Assembly: GCA_022649665.1 (NCBI GenBank)
Contig: JALCOL010000007.1
Location: 38,345 to 102,344 of the forward strand
Direction: 5' to 3'
Length of the DNA stretch: 64,000 bases
Origin: Enterococcaceae bacterium
GTDB taxonomy: Bacteria > Bacillota > Bacilli > Lactobacillales > Enterococcaceae
The notes beneath the pieces were generated by a model. It was not told the origin of the DNA. It did no database searches and saw only the letters and a list, made by a program, of their open reading frames with translations. Both the position numbers and the translations under genes were made by a program. Below, piece after piece: positions 49,230 to 59,987 of this stretch (position 1 is the stretch's first letter; every line of letters begins with the position of its first letter).

Positions 49230-52200
49230 ATGGATTTAATACAGCTTTTTCAAGAAACGCGAGCCAAAGAATGGATCAATGAAAAGCCGGCCGGGCGCGA
49301 GCTCGTGACCGGCCTTTCGGGATCAGCCAAAAGTTTGGCGATCTTAAGTTATTATCGGGCGCATCTTGCGCCGCTCGTCGTGGTTTTACCGAATTTGTAT
49401 CAAGCCAATGCGCTCTTGGATGATCTTCATCAATTTTTGGCGGAAGACGAACTTCATTTTTTCCCGGTCGATGAAGTGCTGGCGGTCGAGATGTCGTTTG
49501 CGTCTCCTGAAGCGCGCAGCGAACGGATCAAAGCACTCGACTTTTTAGCGAGCGGGGATGCGGGGATCGTCGTGACGACGCTGGCTGGAATGAAGCGTTT
49601 CCTGCCGCAGCGTGAAGTCTGGCAAAACGCGCATTTTGCTTTTAAGATCGGCAGCACTTTTGCCTTGACCGAACTGCCCCAGCAGCTCGTATTGATGGGC
49701 TATCGCCGCGAAGCGCTGGTCGCCTCGCCGGGAGAGTTCAGCCTGCGCGGGAGTATCTTGGATATTTATCCGCTGACTGCGGAAGCGCCGGTCCGCATCG
49801 AATTTTTTGATGATGAAGTCGACTCATTGCGCTCGTTCGACCCGGAAACACAGCGTTCGCTCGATCCGCTCGAACATTACGAGGTCAATCCGGCCACTGA
49901 TAAGCTCGTCACGCAGCGTGATCTGGCGGAAGCTGCCAAGAAAATGCGCAACGAGCTCGAAAAGCTCCTGCCGACCCTTTCAAAAGAAGAAAAAAAAGAT
50001 GCGGAGAGCTATTTTGGCGGGATCATCGGCCAGTGGGAAGAAGGTTTGCCGAGCGAGAACGATCAGCTGTATTTGGATTATGTGTATCCTGACCCGCAGC
50101 GGCTCGATCAATTTGCGCTGGGGACACCGCCGCTTTTTATCGATGACTACAGCCGCATCCAAGAACTTGAGCGAACACTCGCGGAAGAAGAAGCGGAATG
50201 GATCACCGATCAGCTGGCGGCGCGCCGGATCTTTTCGACGCAGCGCTTCAGCCACTCATTTCACGAAATAGTCCGAAAACGCCATCAGCCGCAAGTGTTC
50301 TTTTCGCTGTTTCAAAAAGGGATGGGCAATCTGAAGTTCAATCATGTCTATGCCTTCCAGCAAAAAGCGATGCAGCAGTTTTTTGGACAGCTGCCGCTTT
50401 TCAAAACGGAAGCGGACCGCTGGCAAAAGCAGCAGCAGACCGTCGTGATCCTTGTGCCGACCGAAGAGCGTTTAGCGAAAGTCGAAGAGATTTTGCGCGA
50501 AGGCGGCATTCAGACCGTCATCGCTGAAAGCGGCGCGATCACACGCGGCGTGACCCAACTGATCCTCGGCAATTTAGCCAACGGTTTTGAGATGACGGCC
50601 GACAAGCTGGTCGTAGTGACTGAGCATGAGATCTTCCACACGCCGACCAAACGCAAAAAACGCCGTCAGCATTTATCGAACGCCGAACGGCTGAAAAACT
50701 ATAGCGAGCTCAAACCGGGCGATTATGTCGTGCATGTCAATCATGGGATCGGGCGCTTTCTCGGGATGGAAACGCTTGAAGTCGACGGGGTCCATCAAGA
50801 TTACATCACGATCCTTTATCAAAACAACGATAAATTATTCATCCCGGTCACCCAGCTCGATATGGTGCAGAAGTATGTCGCTTCAGAAGGGAAATCGCCG
50901 CGCGTCAATAAGCTGGGCGGCAGTGAATGGGCGAAAACCAAACGCAAGATCTCCGGCAGGATCGAAGACATCGCCGACGAGCTCGTGCAGCTCTACGCTG
51001 CGCGTGAAAGTGAGAAAGGATTTGCTTTTTCGAAAGACGACAGCTTGCAAGCCGAGTTTGAAGCTGCCTTTCCGTATGCCGAGACCGACGACCAATTGCG
51101 CAGCATCGCCGAGATCAAAAAAGATATGGAACGCGAACGCCCGATGGACCGCCTCCTGGTGGGCGACGTCGGCTACGGGAAAACTGAGGTCGCGCTGCGA
51201 GCCGCTTTTAAAGCGATCCAAGACAATAAGCAAGTCGCCTTTCTAGTGCCGACGACGATCCTTGCGCAGCAGCATTATGAAACGATGCTCGAGCGTTTTG
51301 ACGGTTTCCCGGTCAATGTCGGGATCTTGAGTCGTTTTCGGACGAACAAACAGCAAAAAGAAACGCTGGCTGCGCTGAAAAAAGGGCAAGTTGATATCGT
51401 GGTCGGCACACACCGGCTGCTTTCAAAAGACGTCAAGTTTCAAGATCTGGGGCTTTTGATCGTCGATGAAGAACAGCGTTTTGGCGTGAAGCACAAAGAA
51501 CGGCTGAAGCAGCTGAAAGCGCAAGTCGATGTCCTGACGCTGACCGCAACGCCGATTCCGCGGACCCTCCACATGTCGATGATCGGCGTGCGCGACTTGT
51601 CTGTCATTGAAACGCCGCCTGAAGACCGCTATCCAGTGCAGACCTATGTCATGGAGCGGAATCCCGGGGCGATCCGTGAAGCGATCCAGCGCGAGCTGGC
51701 GCGCGGCGGGCAGATTTTTTATTTGTATAACCGCGTTGAAACGATCGAACGCAAAGTCGCCGAGATCGAGGAGCTGGTCCCGGATGCCCGCGTCGCTTAT
51801 GCGCACGGACAAATGAGCGAAGGCCAGCTCGAAGGCGTTTTGATGGAGTTTATCGACGGCAACTATGATGTGCTTGTGACGACGACGATCATTGAAACCG
51901 GGATCGATATGCCGAACGTCAATACGCTGTTCGTCGAAAATGCGGATTATATGGGGCTCTCAACACTCTACCAGCTGCGCGGCCGGGTCGGCCGGACGAA
52001 CCGCGTCGCCTATGCGTACTTTATGTATGAACCGCTGAAGATCTTAAGCGAAGTGTCCGAAAAGCGTCTGCAAGCGATCAAAGACTTTACGGAACTCGGC
52101 TCCGGCTTTAAGATCGCGATGCGCGACTTGTCGATCCGCGGCGCCGGGACGCTTTTAGGTGCGCAGCAGCATGGCTTTATCGATGCGGTCGGGTTCGATA

Positions 52201-52754
52201 TGTATTCACAAATGCTGAATGAGGCGATTGCCCGCAAACAAGGCAAGAATGCGCAGAACGAAAAGACGGCCGTCGAATTGAATCTCGGAGTCGATGCATA
52301 TCTGCCGGATGACTATATCAGTGATCAGCGCCAAAAAATCGAATTTTACAAACGGATCCGCCAAATGGACTCGCCGGCGACACTGGTCGAGATCCAAGAA
52401 GATCTGGTGGACCGCTTCGGCGATTATCCGCCGGCAGTCGCGGAACTGTTAACAGTCGGGGAGATCAAAATGAATGGGGACCGGGCGCTTTTGGATGCTG
52501 TCGATCGGCGCGGGCCGCTGCTTTCGATCAAACTCAGCCGCGCCGGCACGAAGCGCTTTAATGTCGAAGAGATCTTCCAAGCACTGAGCGCTACGACGCT
52601 GAAAGCTTCTTTAGCAACCGAAAACGAACAGATGATCATTACTTTGCGGATCCCGAAGACGATGAAAAACGCGGACTGGCTGACAGAACTGAAAAAAGTC
52701 GTCGACAGTTTGCAAGAGATCCGTGCTGCAAAGCTGGCTGAAAAAGTGCAGTGA
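49230..52754 (+). CDS. mfd: Transcription-repair coupling factor Mfd
   Basis: 1174 residues. UvrB-like N-terminal region (about 1-350), RNA polymerase-interacting CarD-like domain (about 490-560, LKPGDYVVHVNHGIGRFLGMETLEVDG), and the RecG-like translocase: Walker A DVGYGKTEVALRAAF, DEEQRFGVKHKE, TATPIPRTLHMSMIGVRDLS and QLRGRVGRTNRVAYAY. A C-terminal TRCF domain follows. It removes stalled RNA polymerase and recruits UvrA. It begins 12 bases after pth. Confidence 0.97.
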   Translation: MDLIQLFQETRAKEWINEKPAGRELVTGLSGSAKSLAILSYYRAHLAPLVVVLPNLYQANALLDDLHQFLAEDELHFFPVDEVLAVEMSFASPEARSERIKALDFLASGDAGIVVTTLAGMKRFLPQREVWQNAHFAFKIGSTFALTELPQQLVLMGYRREALVASPGEFSLRGSILDIYPLTAEAPVRIEFFDDEVDSLRSFDPETQRSLDPLEHYEVNPATDKLVTQRDLAEAAKKMRNELEKLLPTLSKEEKKDAESYFGGIIGQWEEGLPSENDQLYLDYVYPDPQRLDQFALGTPPLFIDDYSRIQELERTLAEEEAEWITDQLAARRIFSTQRFSHSFHEIVRKRHQPQVFFSLFQKGMGNLKFNHVYAFQQKAMQQFFGQLPLFKTEADRWQKQQQTVVILVPTEERLAKVEEILREGGIQTVIAESGAITRGVTQLILGNLANGFEMTADKLVVVTEHEIFHTPTKRKKRRQHLSNAERLKNYSELKPGDYVVHVNHGIGRFLGMETLEVDGVHQDYITILYQNNDKLFIPVTQLDMVQKYVASEGKSPRVNKLGGSEWAKTKRKISGRIEDIADELVQLYAARESEKGFAFSKDDSLQAEFEAAFPYAETDDQLRSIAEIKKDMERERPMDRLLVGDVGYGKTEVALRAAFKAIQDNKQVAFLVPTTILAQQHYETMLERFDGFPVNVGILSRFRTNKQQKETLAALKKGQVDIVVGTHRLLSKDVKFQDLGLLIVDEEQRFGVKHKERLKQLKAQVDVLTLTATPIPRTLHMSMIGVRDLSVIETPPEDRYPVQTYVMERNPGAIREAIQRELARGGQIFYLYNRVETIERKVAEIEELVPDARVAYAHGQMSEGQLEGVLMEFIDGNYDVLVTTTIIETGIDMPNVNTLFVENADYMGLSTLYQLRGRVGRTNRVAYAYFMYEPLKILSEVSEKRLQAIKDFTELGSGFKIAMRDLSIRGAGTLLGAQQHGFIDAVGFDMYSQMLNEAIARKQGKNAQNEKTAVELNLGVDAYLPDDYISDQRQKIEFYKRIRQMDSPATLVEIQEDLVDRFGDYPPAVAELLTVGEIKMNGDRALLDAVDRRGPLLSIKLSRAGTKRFNVEEIFQALSATTLKASLATENEQMIITLRIPKTMKNADWLTELKKVVDSLQEIRAAKLAEKVQ

Positions 52755-52777
52755 TTGCTCGATCAAAGGAGAAGATG

Positions 52778-54355
52778 ATGGGAACTCGCGAGATGAAATC
52801 CATGCTGCGAGGGGCGCTGATTTTTACGATCGCCTCTTTTATCGCCAAAATCTTAAGTGCTGTCTACCGAATTCCCTACCAAAATCTGGTCGGCGATGAG
52901 GGGTTTTACGTCTATCAGCAGATCTATCCTTTTTACGGATTGGCGATGACCCTCAGTTTGAACGGCCTGCCGGTCTTTTTATCGAAACTGGTCGCTGAAA
53001 CGAAAGACGTATTTGCGCAGGAAAAAATCATGAAACAATGTTTTCCTTATATTTTCTGGCTTTCGGCCGTTCTTTTTCTCGGAACATTCCTCGGCAGCGG
53101 TTTTTTAGCAGCGATGATGGGGGATCCCGGACTGGCACCGCTTTTGCGGGTGATCGCGTTCAGCTTTCTGCTTTGCCCGTGGTTGTCTTTTTACCGCGGA
53201 AACTTTCAAGGCAATCTGTGGATGACGCCGACCGCCCTCAGCCAGATCGCAGAACAATTGATCCGGGTCGCGATCATCGTGCTGGCAGCACTCTGTTTCA
53301 AATACTTGCACTGGGGAACTTATTTTACCGGGGAAGTGGCAATGACCGGCGGCCTTTTTGGCGGTGCGGCGGCTTTCTTCATTTTAAAGCAGGAGAATCG
53401 ACGGCGAGATCGCTTTCCGCTGGTGATCCATTGGGACTGGCTGCGTTTGCCAAAAGTGCACACGATCTTGCCTCGTCTCTTGATCGAAGGGACCTTGATC
53501 TCTATCTACAGTTCGCTGCTGATTTTTTTCCAGCTGAGCGACTCTTTCGCGGTGAAAAACGCTTTAGTGGCTGGCGGTGCGACGGATCTGGCAGCGAAAG
53601 TGCTGAAAGGGATCTTCGACCGCGGCCAGCCGCTCGTTCAGCTCGGGCTCGTGATCAGCTTAGGGATGAATGCGATTTTTCTGCCCTCGCTTACTAAGAA
53701 ATATTTGCAAAAAGGCGGCGGCTTTTTTCGCTCCAGCCGGATTTTTTTGCGGCTCGTCACGGCGCTTGCGCTGGCTGCGAGCTGCGGGATGATCCTGTTG
53801 ATGCCTTATATCAACTATTTTCTGTTTGCCGATCACGCCGGGACCGGAATGCTGATGATCTATGCCTCTGCTGTTGCCTGGGTCTCTCTGATCCAAGCTT
53901 ATCAAGCGATCTTGCAAAGTATGGACAGTTATCGGCCGGCATTGTGGTTTGCCGGCGGCGGGATCTTGCTGAAGCTGGTGCTGACTTATCCGCTGACAAA
54001 ACAGTTCGGCGGCGTTGGGGCAAGCTTGGCGACAGTCGCCGGGCTGGTGCTGATTCTGCTGCTTTTGTTCGGCACGCTGCCCAAAGCTGTCCGCGCCTAT
54101 TGGTCAGCCGGAAGATATGCCGCAAAATTGGCGCTTGTCTTGGGGCTGATGGTTATTTCTTTGCTGCTCTTGAATGATTTATGGTACGATTGGGGCATCG
54201 CTGCACGAGCACATGCACTCGTGATCGCGCTTTTGGGCGCATTTTTCGGGACCGTCGTTTTTTTTGCAGCGGCCTGGCAGCTCAAACTGTTTACGCTGCG
54301 TGAATGGCTGATGCTTCCCGGATTCGAACGAATCATCAAAAAAATATCCCGTTAA
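52778..54355 (+). CDS. Polysaccharide biosynthesis / MOP-family flippase (YabM/SpoVB-like)
   Basis: 525 residues with about 14 hydrophobic spans. N-terminal MLRGALIFTIASFIAKILSAVYRIPYQNLVGDEGFYVYQQIYPFYGLAMTLSLNGLPVFLSKLVAE is typical of the SpoVB/MurJ-like branch of MOP exporters. It may flip lipid-linked cell-wall precursors; in Bacillus the equivalent position holds yabM. ATG52778 is 6 bases after AAAGGAG; the frame upstream overlaps the mfd stop. yabN (MazG-like), present next in Bacillus, is missing here. Confidence 0.85.
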   Translation: MGTREMKSMLRGALIFTIASFIAKILSAVYRIPYQNLVGDEGFYVYQQIYPFYGLAMTLSLNGLPVFLSKLVAETKDVFAQEKIMKQCFPYIFWLSAVLFLGTFLGSGFLAAMMGDPGLAPLLRVIAFSFLLCPWLSFYRGNFQGNLWMTPTALSQIAEQLIRVAIIVLAALCFKYLHWGTYFTGEVAMTGGLFGGAAAFFILKQENRRRDRFPLVIHWDWLRLPKVHTILPRLLIEGTLISIYSSLLIFFQLSDSFAVKNALVAGGATDLAAKVLKGIFDRGQPLVQLGLVISLGMNAIFLPSLTKKYLQKGGGFFRSSRIFLRLVTALALAASCGMILLMPYINYFLFADHAGTGMLMIYASAVAWVSLIQAYQAILQSMDSYRPALWFAGGGILLKLVLTYPLTKQFGGVGASLATVAGLVLILLLLFGTLPKAVRAYWSAGRYAAKLALVLGLMVISLLLLNDLWYDWGIAARAHALVIALLGAFFGTVVFFAAAWQLKLFTLREWLMLPGFERIIKKISR

Positions 54356-54379
54356 AACGGAACGAATAAGGAGAAAATT

Positions 54380-54652
54380 ATGCGTCTAGACAAATATTTG
54401 AAAGTGACCCGTATCATCAAACGCCGGACAGTCGCTAAAGAAGTAGCCGACAAAGGCCGCGTCCAAGTGAACGGCAAAACGGCAAAATCATCGACTGACA
54501 TCGGAGTCGGCGATGAGCTGACGATCCTTTTCGGCAATAAAACATTAAGAGTCAAAGTGCTCGATTTGAAAGAATCAACAAAAAAAGCCGATGCGGAAAA
54601 AATGTATCAAATAATCAGCGAAGAAAAACGAACGGATGACAAAATAGATTAG
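54380..54652 (+). CDS. rqcP: RNA-binding S4 protein RqcP (YabO)
   Basis: 90 residues. An S4 fold at the N-terminus, [49 protein letters not shown], matches RqcP (HslR-like), which helps RqcH add poly-alanine tails to stalled nascent chains on 50S subunits. AATAAGGAG precedes ATG54380. It is in the conserved position before divIC. Confidence 0.92.
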   Translation: MRLDKYLKVTRIIKRRTVAKEVADKGRVQVNGKTAKSSTDIGVGDELTILFGNKTLRVKVLDLKESTKKADAEKMYQIISEEKRTDDKID

Positions 54653-54709
54653 ACACTCCCGGCGGATACTGTTATAATCGAGCTGTATAACGAAGTGGGA
54701 GTGTATCCG

Positions 54710-55162
54710 ATGAAAAAAAGCGAAAAAAACAAAGTCACTCCATTGAATACGAAATATTCAAAAGAACAGTGGGCAAAGATCCAGGAGCGCCAGCGGGCAC
54801 TGATTTTTAAACGGCGCCGCTTAGCGGTCTTATTAAGCATTATGTTGATCATCGTTGTCGTAGCAGCGGTCGGCATGGGCAAAGATCTTTACGAATTGTA
54901 TCAATTGAATCAGGAAAAAGAACAAGTAGTCGTTGAAAATCAGAAATTGAAAAAACAGCAGGCGACGTTATCAACGGATGTGAAACTGCTGCATGATGAC
55001 GAATATATTTTGAAACTTGCGCGCAGCAAGTATTATTTATCGCGGTCCGGCGAACAGATCTATCCGTTGCCGGATGAAAAAAAGACCAGCGAAAGTTCGC
55101 AAGACGCGGTCCAGCAAACGAGTTCGAGCCAGATGAGCGTGACCAGTTCGTCGGCTGAATAA
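54710..55162 (+). CDS. divIC: Septum formation initiator DivIC/FtsB family
   Basis: 150 residues: cytosolic basic N-terminus, one membrane span (LLSIMLIIVVVAAVGMG, about 43-60), an extracellular coiled coil (LNQEKEQVVVENQKLKKQQATL), the DivIC motif DEYILKLARSKYYLSRSGEQIYPLP, then a Ser-rich tail. It acts with FtsL and DivIB in the divisome. ATG54710 is chosen with GGGAG upstream; GTG54695 is possible. Confidence 0.93.
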   Translation: MKKSEKNKVTPLNTKYSKEQWAKIQERQRALIFKRRRLAVLLSIMLIIVVVAAVGMGKDLYELYQLNQEKEQVVVENQKLKKQQATLSTDVKLLHDDEYILKLARSKYYLSRSGEQIYPLPDEKKTSESSQDAVQQTSSSQMSVTSSSAE

Positions 55163-55212
55163 AATAAATGAGTCGAAAGACCCTGTAAGCTTTAAGGAGG
55201 AGCAATTTTTTT

Positions 55213-55647
55213 ATGGCAATTGAAGTAGGGGAAAAAGTATCTGGCAAAGTCTCCGGAATCACAAATTTTGGTGCATTTATTGATCTTGGCGGCGGGAAAA
55301 CCGGATTGGTGCATATCAGCGAAATTTCCGACGACTTTATCAAAGATATCCATGATGTCTTGAAAGTCGGCGATCAAGTGACCGTCAAAGTCGTTTCTGT
55401 CGGCAACGACGGCAAGATCGGCCTATCGATCAGAAAAGCAGTCGATCATCCGCAAAAAGAAAGACACAATTCTCATGAACGTCCCCAAGGAAGAAAATCC
55501 CCGAAAAAATCTTTTCAAAATACAAACAAAAAACAAGATTTTGATAGTTTGATGACTTCCTTCATCAAGGACAGTGATGAACGGTTAAGTTCTCTGCGCC
55601 GCAACACCGAGGGCAAACGCGGCGGACGCGGCGGACGCCGGAACTGA
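55213..55647 (+). CDS. yabR: S1 RNA-binding domain protein (YabR-like)
   Basis: 144 residues. One S1 domain (about 1-75, GEKVSGKVSGITNFGAFIDLGGGKTGLVHISEISDDF) and a basic, low-complexity tail ending in GKRGGRGGRRN. It binds RNA or ribosomes, but its exact role is unclear; general stress protein 13 is a relative. TAAGGAGGAGC precedes ATG55213. Its position between divIC and tilS is conserved in Firmicutes. Confidence 0.88.
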   Translation: MAIEVGEKVSGKVSGITNFGAFIDLGGGKTGLVHISEISDDFIKDIHDVLKVGDQVTVKVVSVGNDGKIGLSIRKAVDHPQKERHNSHERPQGRKSPKKSFQNTNKKQDFDSLMTSFIKDSDERLSSLRRNTEGKRGGRGGRRN

Positions 55648-55654
55648 GAATGAT

Positions 55655-55706
55655 CAAAGAGCTGAAACGAACGGTCAAGCGATCGCTCGTTCAAGCTCTT
55701 TTTGAG
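55655..55706 (+). terminator. Intrinsic terminator inside the pth-ftsH run
   Basis: AAAGAGCTGAAACGAACGGTCAAGCG and its partner CGCTCGTTCAAGCTCTTTTT form a long imperfect stem followed by T residues, between yabR and tilS. It would lower read-through into tilS. Confidence 0.75.
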
Positions 55707-55735
55707 TTATCGAAGTTTTTTTCAAGAGGAGAAAG

Positions 55736-57094
55736 ATGAAAAATCCAGCAAATCATTTAAAAGATTTTTTTCTAGCGCATCCGCTTGCGCGGCAAAAAGG
55801 GATCCTTGCGGCTGTTTCAGGCGGGGTCGATTCGATGGTGCTGCTCCAATTGCTGTTGGCTGAAAAAAAAGAAAAGGATTTTCGCTTGGCGGTAGTTCAC
55901 GTGAACCATCAGCTGCGGGCAGAATCAGGTGAGGAAGAGCGGGCGCTGCGCATCTTTTGCCAAGCACAGGCGATCCCGCTTTTTGCGGTGCGCTGGCAAG
56001 CGGACCCAGCGGAAGTCAAACGTTTAGGGACGGAGAGCGCTGCCCGGACTTTCCGCTACCGCTTTTTTGCTGAAGTGATGCAAAAAGAAGGTTATCACTA
56101 CTTGTTGACTGCGCATCACGAGCAGGATCTGGAAGAGACGCTTCTGCTGAAAATGATCCAAGGCACGAGCGTTGCCCACCTGAACATCGCACCCTGCCAG
56201 CCCTTTGGCACCGGCGAGCTGCTGCGGCCGCTTCTCGGTGTTTCAAAGACTGCACTTTATCAGTACGCTGCCCAGCACGGACTTCGCTATTTTGAAGACG
56301 CGACGAACCAAGCGACGCTTTACCGTAGAAATCGGCTGCGCCTCCAAGTGCTGCCGCTTTTGCGAAAAGAAAATCCGGCGCTTGGAAAAAGCATGACCCG
56401 GCTGGCCGAAAGTTCGCAATTAGCGGAAGAGCTGTTTGAGGAATGGTGGCAGAAACATCGCCGGACCGAGTTTCCTTTCAGTTGGTGGAAAAAATTATCG
56501 TCTGCCAAACAACGCTATTATTTGAAGCGCTGGCTGTTGGAAGAAGCAGCGGATTTTCAGCCGAACTATGAACAGATCTTGCAAATCACGCAGCTGCTGA
56601 ACGGTACGAAACCGCAAGGCGAAGTCCGGCTGAATGCCGCACTGCGCTTGGTGCGCAGATATGAGGCGATCGCGATCAAAGCTATTTCTAACGAAGCTCC
56701 GCACGAAAACCAGTGCTTCAGCGTTCAGCCAAACCGCTGGCAAAAGCTTTCGGCAACAGAATGGTTCGGCTTTTTTACCGATCCGCCGCGCCTTTCGGAA
56801 AAAGACGGTACAGTGTTTGAAGCGCCGCTCTACGGGACGCTGCCGCCGGAGATCGAGCTGCGGCACGTGCGCCCCGGAGAAGTGATCGCTAAAAAGCCGG
56901 GTCACTACCATAAAAGAATCAAAAAAACTTTTCGCGAACACCGGCTGACGATCGAAGAACGCCAAAATGTCTGGGCGGCATTTACCCCGCAAGGCGCATG
57001 TTTATGGGTCATTCCATGGGAAAAATCTTATTTGAGTTTGCCCGGAGAAACTGATAAAATAATGGGAAAGTTGCTATATATTTGTAAAAAATAA
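55736..57094 (+). CDS. tilS: tRNA(Ile)-lysidine synthase
   Basis: 452 residues. PP-loop ATPase motif ILAAVSGGVDSMVLLQLL at about 25-42, RTFRYRFF and LLTAHHEQDLEETLLLKMIQG. A C-terminal TilS domain follows (HVRPGEVIAKKPGHYHKRIKKTFREHRLT). It adds lysine to C34 of the AUA-decoding tRNA-Ile. AAGAGGAGAAAG precedes ATG55736. It is followed by hpt, as in Bacillus. Confidence 0.94.
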   Translation: MKNPANHLKDFFLAHPLARQKGILAAVSGGVDSMVLLQLLLAEKKEKDFRLAVVHVNHQLRAESGEEERALRIFCQAQAIPLFAVRWQADPAEVKRLGTESAARTFRYRFFAEVMQKEGYHYLLTAHHEQDLEETLLLKMIQGTSVAHLNIAPCQPFGTGELLRPLLGVSKTALYQYAAQHGLRYFEDATNQATLYRRNRLRLQVLPLLRKENPALGKSMTRLAESSQLAEELFEEWWQKHRRTEFPFSWWKKLSSAKQRYYLKRWLLEEAADFQPNYEQILQITQLLNGTKPQGEVRLNAALRLVRRYEAIAIKAISNEAPHENQCFSVQPNRWQKLSATEWFGFFTDPPRLSEKDGTVFEAPLYGTLPPEIELRHVRPGEVIAKKPGHYHKRIKKTFREHRLTIEERQNVWAAFTPQGACLWVIPWEKSYLSLPGETDKIMGKLLYICKK

Positions 57095-57115
57095 TGCGGC
57101 AAGAAGGGAGCACTA

Positions 57116-57655
57116 ATGTTAGAACAGGATATTTTGGAAGTGCTGTTGACTTCTGAGGAAATCCACTCGCGTTGCCAAGAATTGGGCAAGCAGATCGCTC
57201 AAGATTATCATGGAAAAAAACCGCTGCTGGTCGGCGTGTTAAAAGGAGCTGTCCCGTTTCTTTCAGATTTGATGCAAGCGATCGACTTGGATCTTGAAAT
57301 CGATTTTATGGATGTATCAAGTTATGGAGATGCGACGGTATCAAGCGGTGAAGTGAAGATCGTGAAAGATCTGGATACAAATGTCCAAGGCCGCCACATT
57401 TTGATCGTAGAGGATATTTTGGATTCCGGCCAAACGCTTGCCTATCTGCGTGATTTGTTCAATTACCGCCAAGCAGAGTCCGTGAAGATCGCAGCTCTTT
57501 TGGATAAACGTGAAGGACGTCTCATGCCGATCGAAGCTGATTATGTCGGTTTCGATGTTCCGAATAAATTCGTTGTCGGTTACGGGCTTGACTTTGCGGA
57601 GAAGTATCGCAATCTCCCGTACGTTGGCGTATTGAAGCCTGAAGTTTACGAATAA
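57116..57655 (+). CDS. hpt: Hypoxanthine phosphoribosyltransferase
   Basis: 179 residues. The PRPP-binding motif is [18 protein letters not shown], with [25 protein letters not shown] for the flexible loop and [19 protein letters not shown]. It salvages hypoxanthine (and guanine) to nucleotides. The order tilS-hpt-ftsH is conserved. AGAAGGGAG precedes ATG57116. Confidence 0.96.
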   Translation: MLEQDILEVLLTSEEIHSRCQELGKQIAQDYHGKKPLLVGVLKGAVPFLSDLMQAIDLDLEIDFMDVSSYGDATVSSGEVKIVKDLDTNVQGRHILIVEDILDSGQTLAYLRDLFNYRQAESVKIAALLDKREGRLMPIEADYVGFDVPNKFVVGYGLDFAEKYRNLPYVGVLKPEVYE

Positions 57656-57780
57656 TAACGGAAATCTCAATTCTTAAAATTTCCTTCATTTTCGCAAAAC
57701 AAGGCAAACCATTATTCACTTTGCGTTGGATATGGTAAACTCTTAAGGTACCAAATTTAATAATATGAGGGAGGTCCCAA

Positions 57781-59976
57781 ATGAAGAAAAAAAACAGCGG
57801 CTTAAAAAGTGGCCTTTCCTATGTATTAGTCGTTTTGTCGTTGGTTCTGTTCGTCTATTTCTTGTTTGGAAACAATAACGAACAATCACCGGAAATAAAC
57901 TATTCGAATTTCACTGAGCAGTTGGCTAAGGGAAACGTTGAATCGATGACTGTACAACCGGCAAACGGTGTCTACAAAATCACTGGACAATACAAGGAAG
58001 AACAAAAAGTCGAAAATGACGGTGGACTGCCGATTTTAGGTACGACCAAAACGGAAACAAAAAATTTCAGTACGATCGTTTTGCAAAATGACAGTTTAGT
58101 TACTGAAATCGAAAAAACCGCAAAAAGCTCCGGAACGAAAGTCACAGTCAATGAAGAGTCATCAAGCGGGATGTGGCTGACGCTGCTTTTCAGTGTACTG
58201 CCACTCGTCTTTATGTTCATCCTGATCTATATGATGATGGGACAAGGGCAGCAAGGCGGCGGAGGCGGCCGCGGCGTGATGAACTTTGGAAAATCAAAAG
58301 CCAAAGAAGCCGACAAAAAAGCAAACAGCGTGCGTTTTACCGACGTTGCCGGCGCGGAAGAAGAAAAACAGGAACTCGTCGAAGTGGTCGAGTTTTTGAA
58401 AGATCCGCGGCGTTTTGTTGAATTAGGCGCTCGTATCCCGGCTGGGGTGCTGCTCGAAGGCCCTCCCGGAACCGGGAAAACACTGCTTGCCAAAGCGGTT
58501 GCCGGAGAAGCCGGCGTACCATTCTACTCGATCTCCGGATCAGACTTTGTCGAAATGTTTGTCGGTGTCGGCGCGAGCCGGGTCCGCGACTTGTTCGACA
58601 CAGCGAAGAAAAACGCGCCAGCGATCATCTTTATCGATGAAATCGATGCAGTCGGCCGTCAGCGCGGCGCCGGAATGGGCGGCGGGCATGACGAACGCGA
58701 ACAAACGCTGAATCAGCTTTTGGTCGAGATGGATGGGTTTGATGGAAATGAAGGCGTGATCGTGATCGCAGCGACCAACCGTTCGGATGTTTTGGATCCT
58801 GCCCTTTTGCGGCCAGGTCGTTTTGACCGCCAGATCTTGGTCGGCCGTCCGGATGTCAAAGGACGCGAAGCGATTTTGCGTGTCCATGCCCGCAACAAAC
58901 CGATGGCAGACGATGTCGATTTGAAGATCGTTGCCCAGCAGACGCCTGGCTTTGCCGGTGCCGATCTGGAAAACGTTTTGAATGAAGCAGCACTCGTTGC
59001 TGCACGCCGCAATAAAAAGAAAATCGATGCTTCAGATATCGATGAAGCAGAAGACCGCGTGATCGCGGGACCTGCGAAGCGTGACCGCGTGATCAGCAAG
59101 CGCGAACGCGAAATGGTCGCCTACCATGAAGCGGGCCATACGATCGTCGGATTGGTGTTGAGCAATGCGCGCGTCGTTCACAAAGTAACGATCGTGCCGC
59201 GCGGCCGTGCCGGCGGCTACATGATCGCCTTGCCGAAAGAAGATCAGAACTTGTTGACGAAAGAAGATATGTTCGAACAACTGGTCGGCATGCTTGGCGG
59301 GCGTGTCGCAGAAGAAGTCGTCTTCAATGTCCAAACAACAGGCGGAAGCAATGACTTTGAACAAGCGACAAATCTTGCCCGGGCAATGGTCACTGAATAC
59401 GGGATGAGTGCCAAACTCGGACCGGTCCAATATGAAGGCAACAACCAAGTCTTTATCGGCCGCGACTATGGGCAGACGAAGGGTTATTCTGAACAAGTCG
59501 CCTATGAGATCGATTCCGAAGTGAAGCGGATCATTACAGAAGCACATGATAAAGCGCGCGAGATCATTGAAACACATCGCGAAAAACATAAATTGATCGC
59601 TGAAAAGCTGCTCATTTATGAAACGCTTGATTCGAAAGAAATCAAATCGTTGTTTGAAGACGGCGTAATGCCTGAAGGAACTCCTGAATTCCCAAGTGAA
59701 AAAACGACGGCTTCCACTTTTGAAGAAGCAAAACGTGCTTTGGAAGAAAAGGATGCTGAAAAACAGGCAGAAGAACGCGAAGATTTCGTTGAAGTCAAAC
59801 GCGATCTTGAAGCACAGAAAAAAGAGATCGAAGATGGGAAAGCACCATCAGAAGAGCAGAAAGCTTCCTCTGATGCGCCGAAACCTTCAAGTGATCATTC
59901 GGAGGCGCCGCAAGAAACGTCGAAAGATTCGGCAGATCATGACGCTGATTCAAACAATTCGGAGCCGAAAGAATAA
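57781..59976 (+). CDS. ftsH: ATP-dependent zinc metalloprotease FtsH
   Basis: 731 residues. Two membrane spans (about 12-30 and 125-145) flank an extracytoplasmic region. AAA domain: Walker [19 protein letters not shown], Walker [35 protein letters not shown]. The zinc protease motif is HEAGH. The final 90 residues are a Glu/Lys/Ser-rich tail, longer than in Bacillus. It degrades damaged membrane proteins and regulators. GGGAGG precedes ATG57781, in a 125-base gap after hpt that probably contains its own promoter. Confidence 0.97.
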   Translation: MKKKNSGLKSGLSYVLVVLSLVLFVYFLFGNNNEQSPEINYSNFTEQLAKGNVESMTVQPANGVYKITGQYKEEQKVENDGGLPILGTTKTETKNFSTIVLQNDSLVTEIEKTAKSSGTKVTVNEESSSGMWLTLLFSVLPLVFMFILIYMMMGQGQQGGGGGRGVMNFGKSKAKEADKKANSVRFTDVAGAEEEKQELVEVVEFLKDPRRFVELGARIPAGVLLEGPPGTGKTLLAKAVAGEAGVPFYSISGSDFVEMFVGVGASRVRDLFDTAKKNAPAIIFIDEIDAVGRQRGAGMGGGHDEREQTLNQLLVEMDGFDGNEGVIVIAATNRSDVLDPALLRPGRFDRQILVGRPDVKGREAILRVHARNKPMADDVDLKIVAQQTPGFAGADLENVLNEAALVAARRNKKKIDASDIDEAEDRVIAGPAKRDRVISKREREMVAYHEAGHTIVGLVLSNARVVHKVTIVPRGRAGGYMIALPKEDQNLLTKEDMFEQLVGMLGGRVAEEVVFNVQTTGGSNDFEQATNLARAMVTEYGMSAKLGPVQYEGNNQVFIGRDYGQTKGYSEQVAYEIDSEVKRIITEAHDKAREIIETHREKHKLIAEKLLIYETLDSKEIKSLFEDGVMPEGTPEFPSEKTTASTFEEAKRALEEKDAEKQAEEREDFVEVKRDLEAQKKEIEDGKAPSEEQKASSDAPKPSSDHSEAPQETSKDSADHDADSNNSEPKE

Positions 59977-59987
59977 GTTGCAAACAG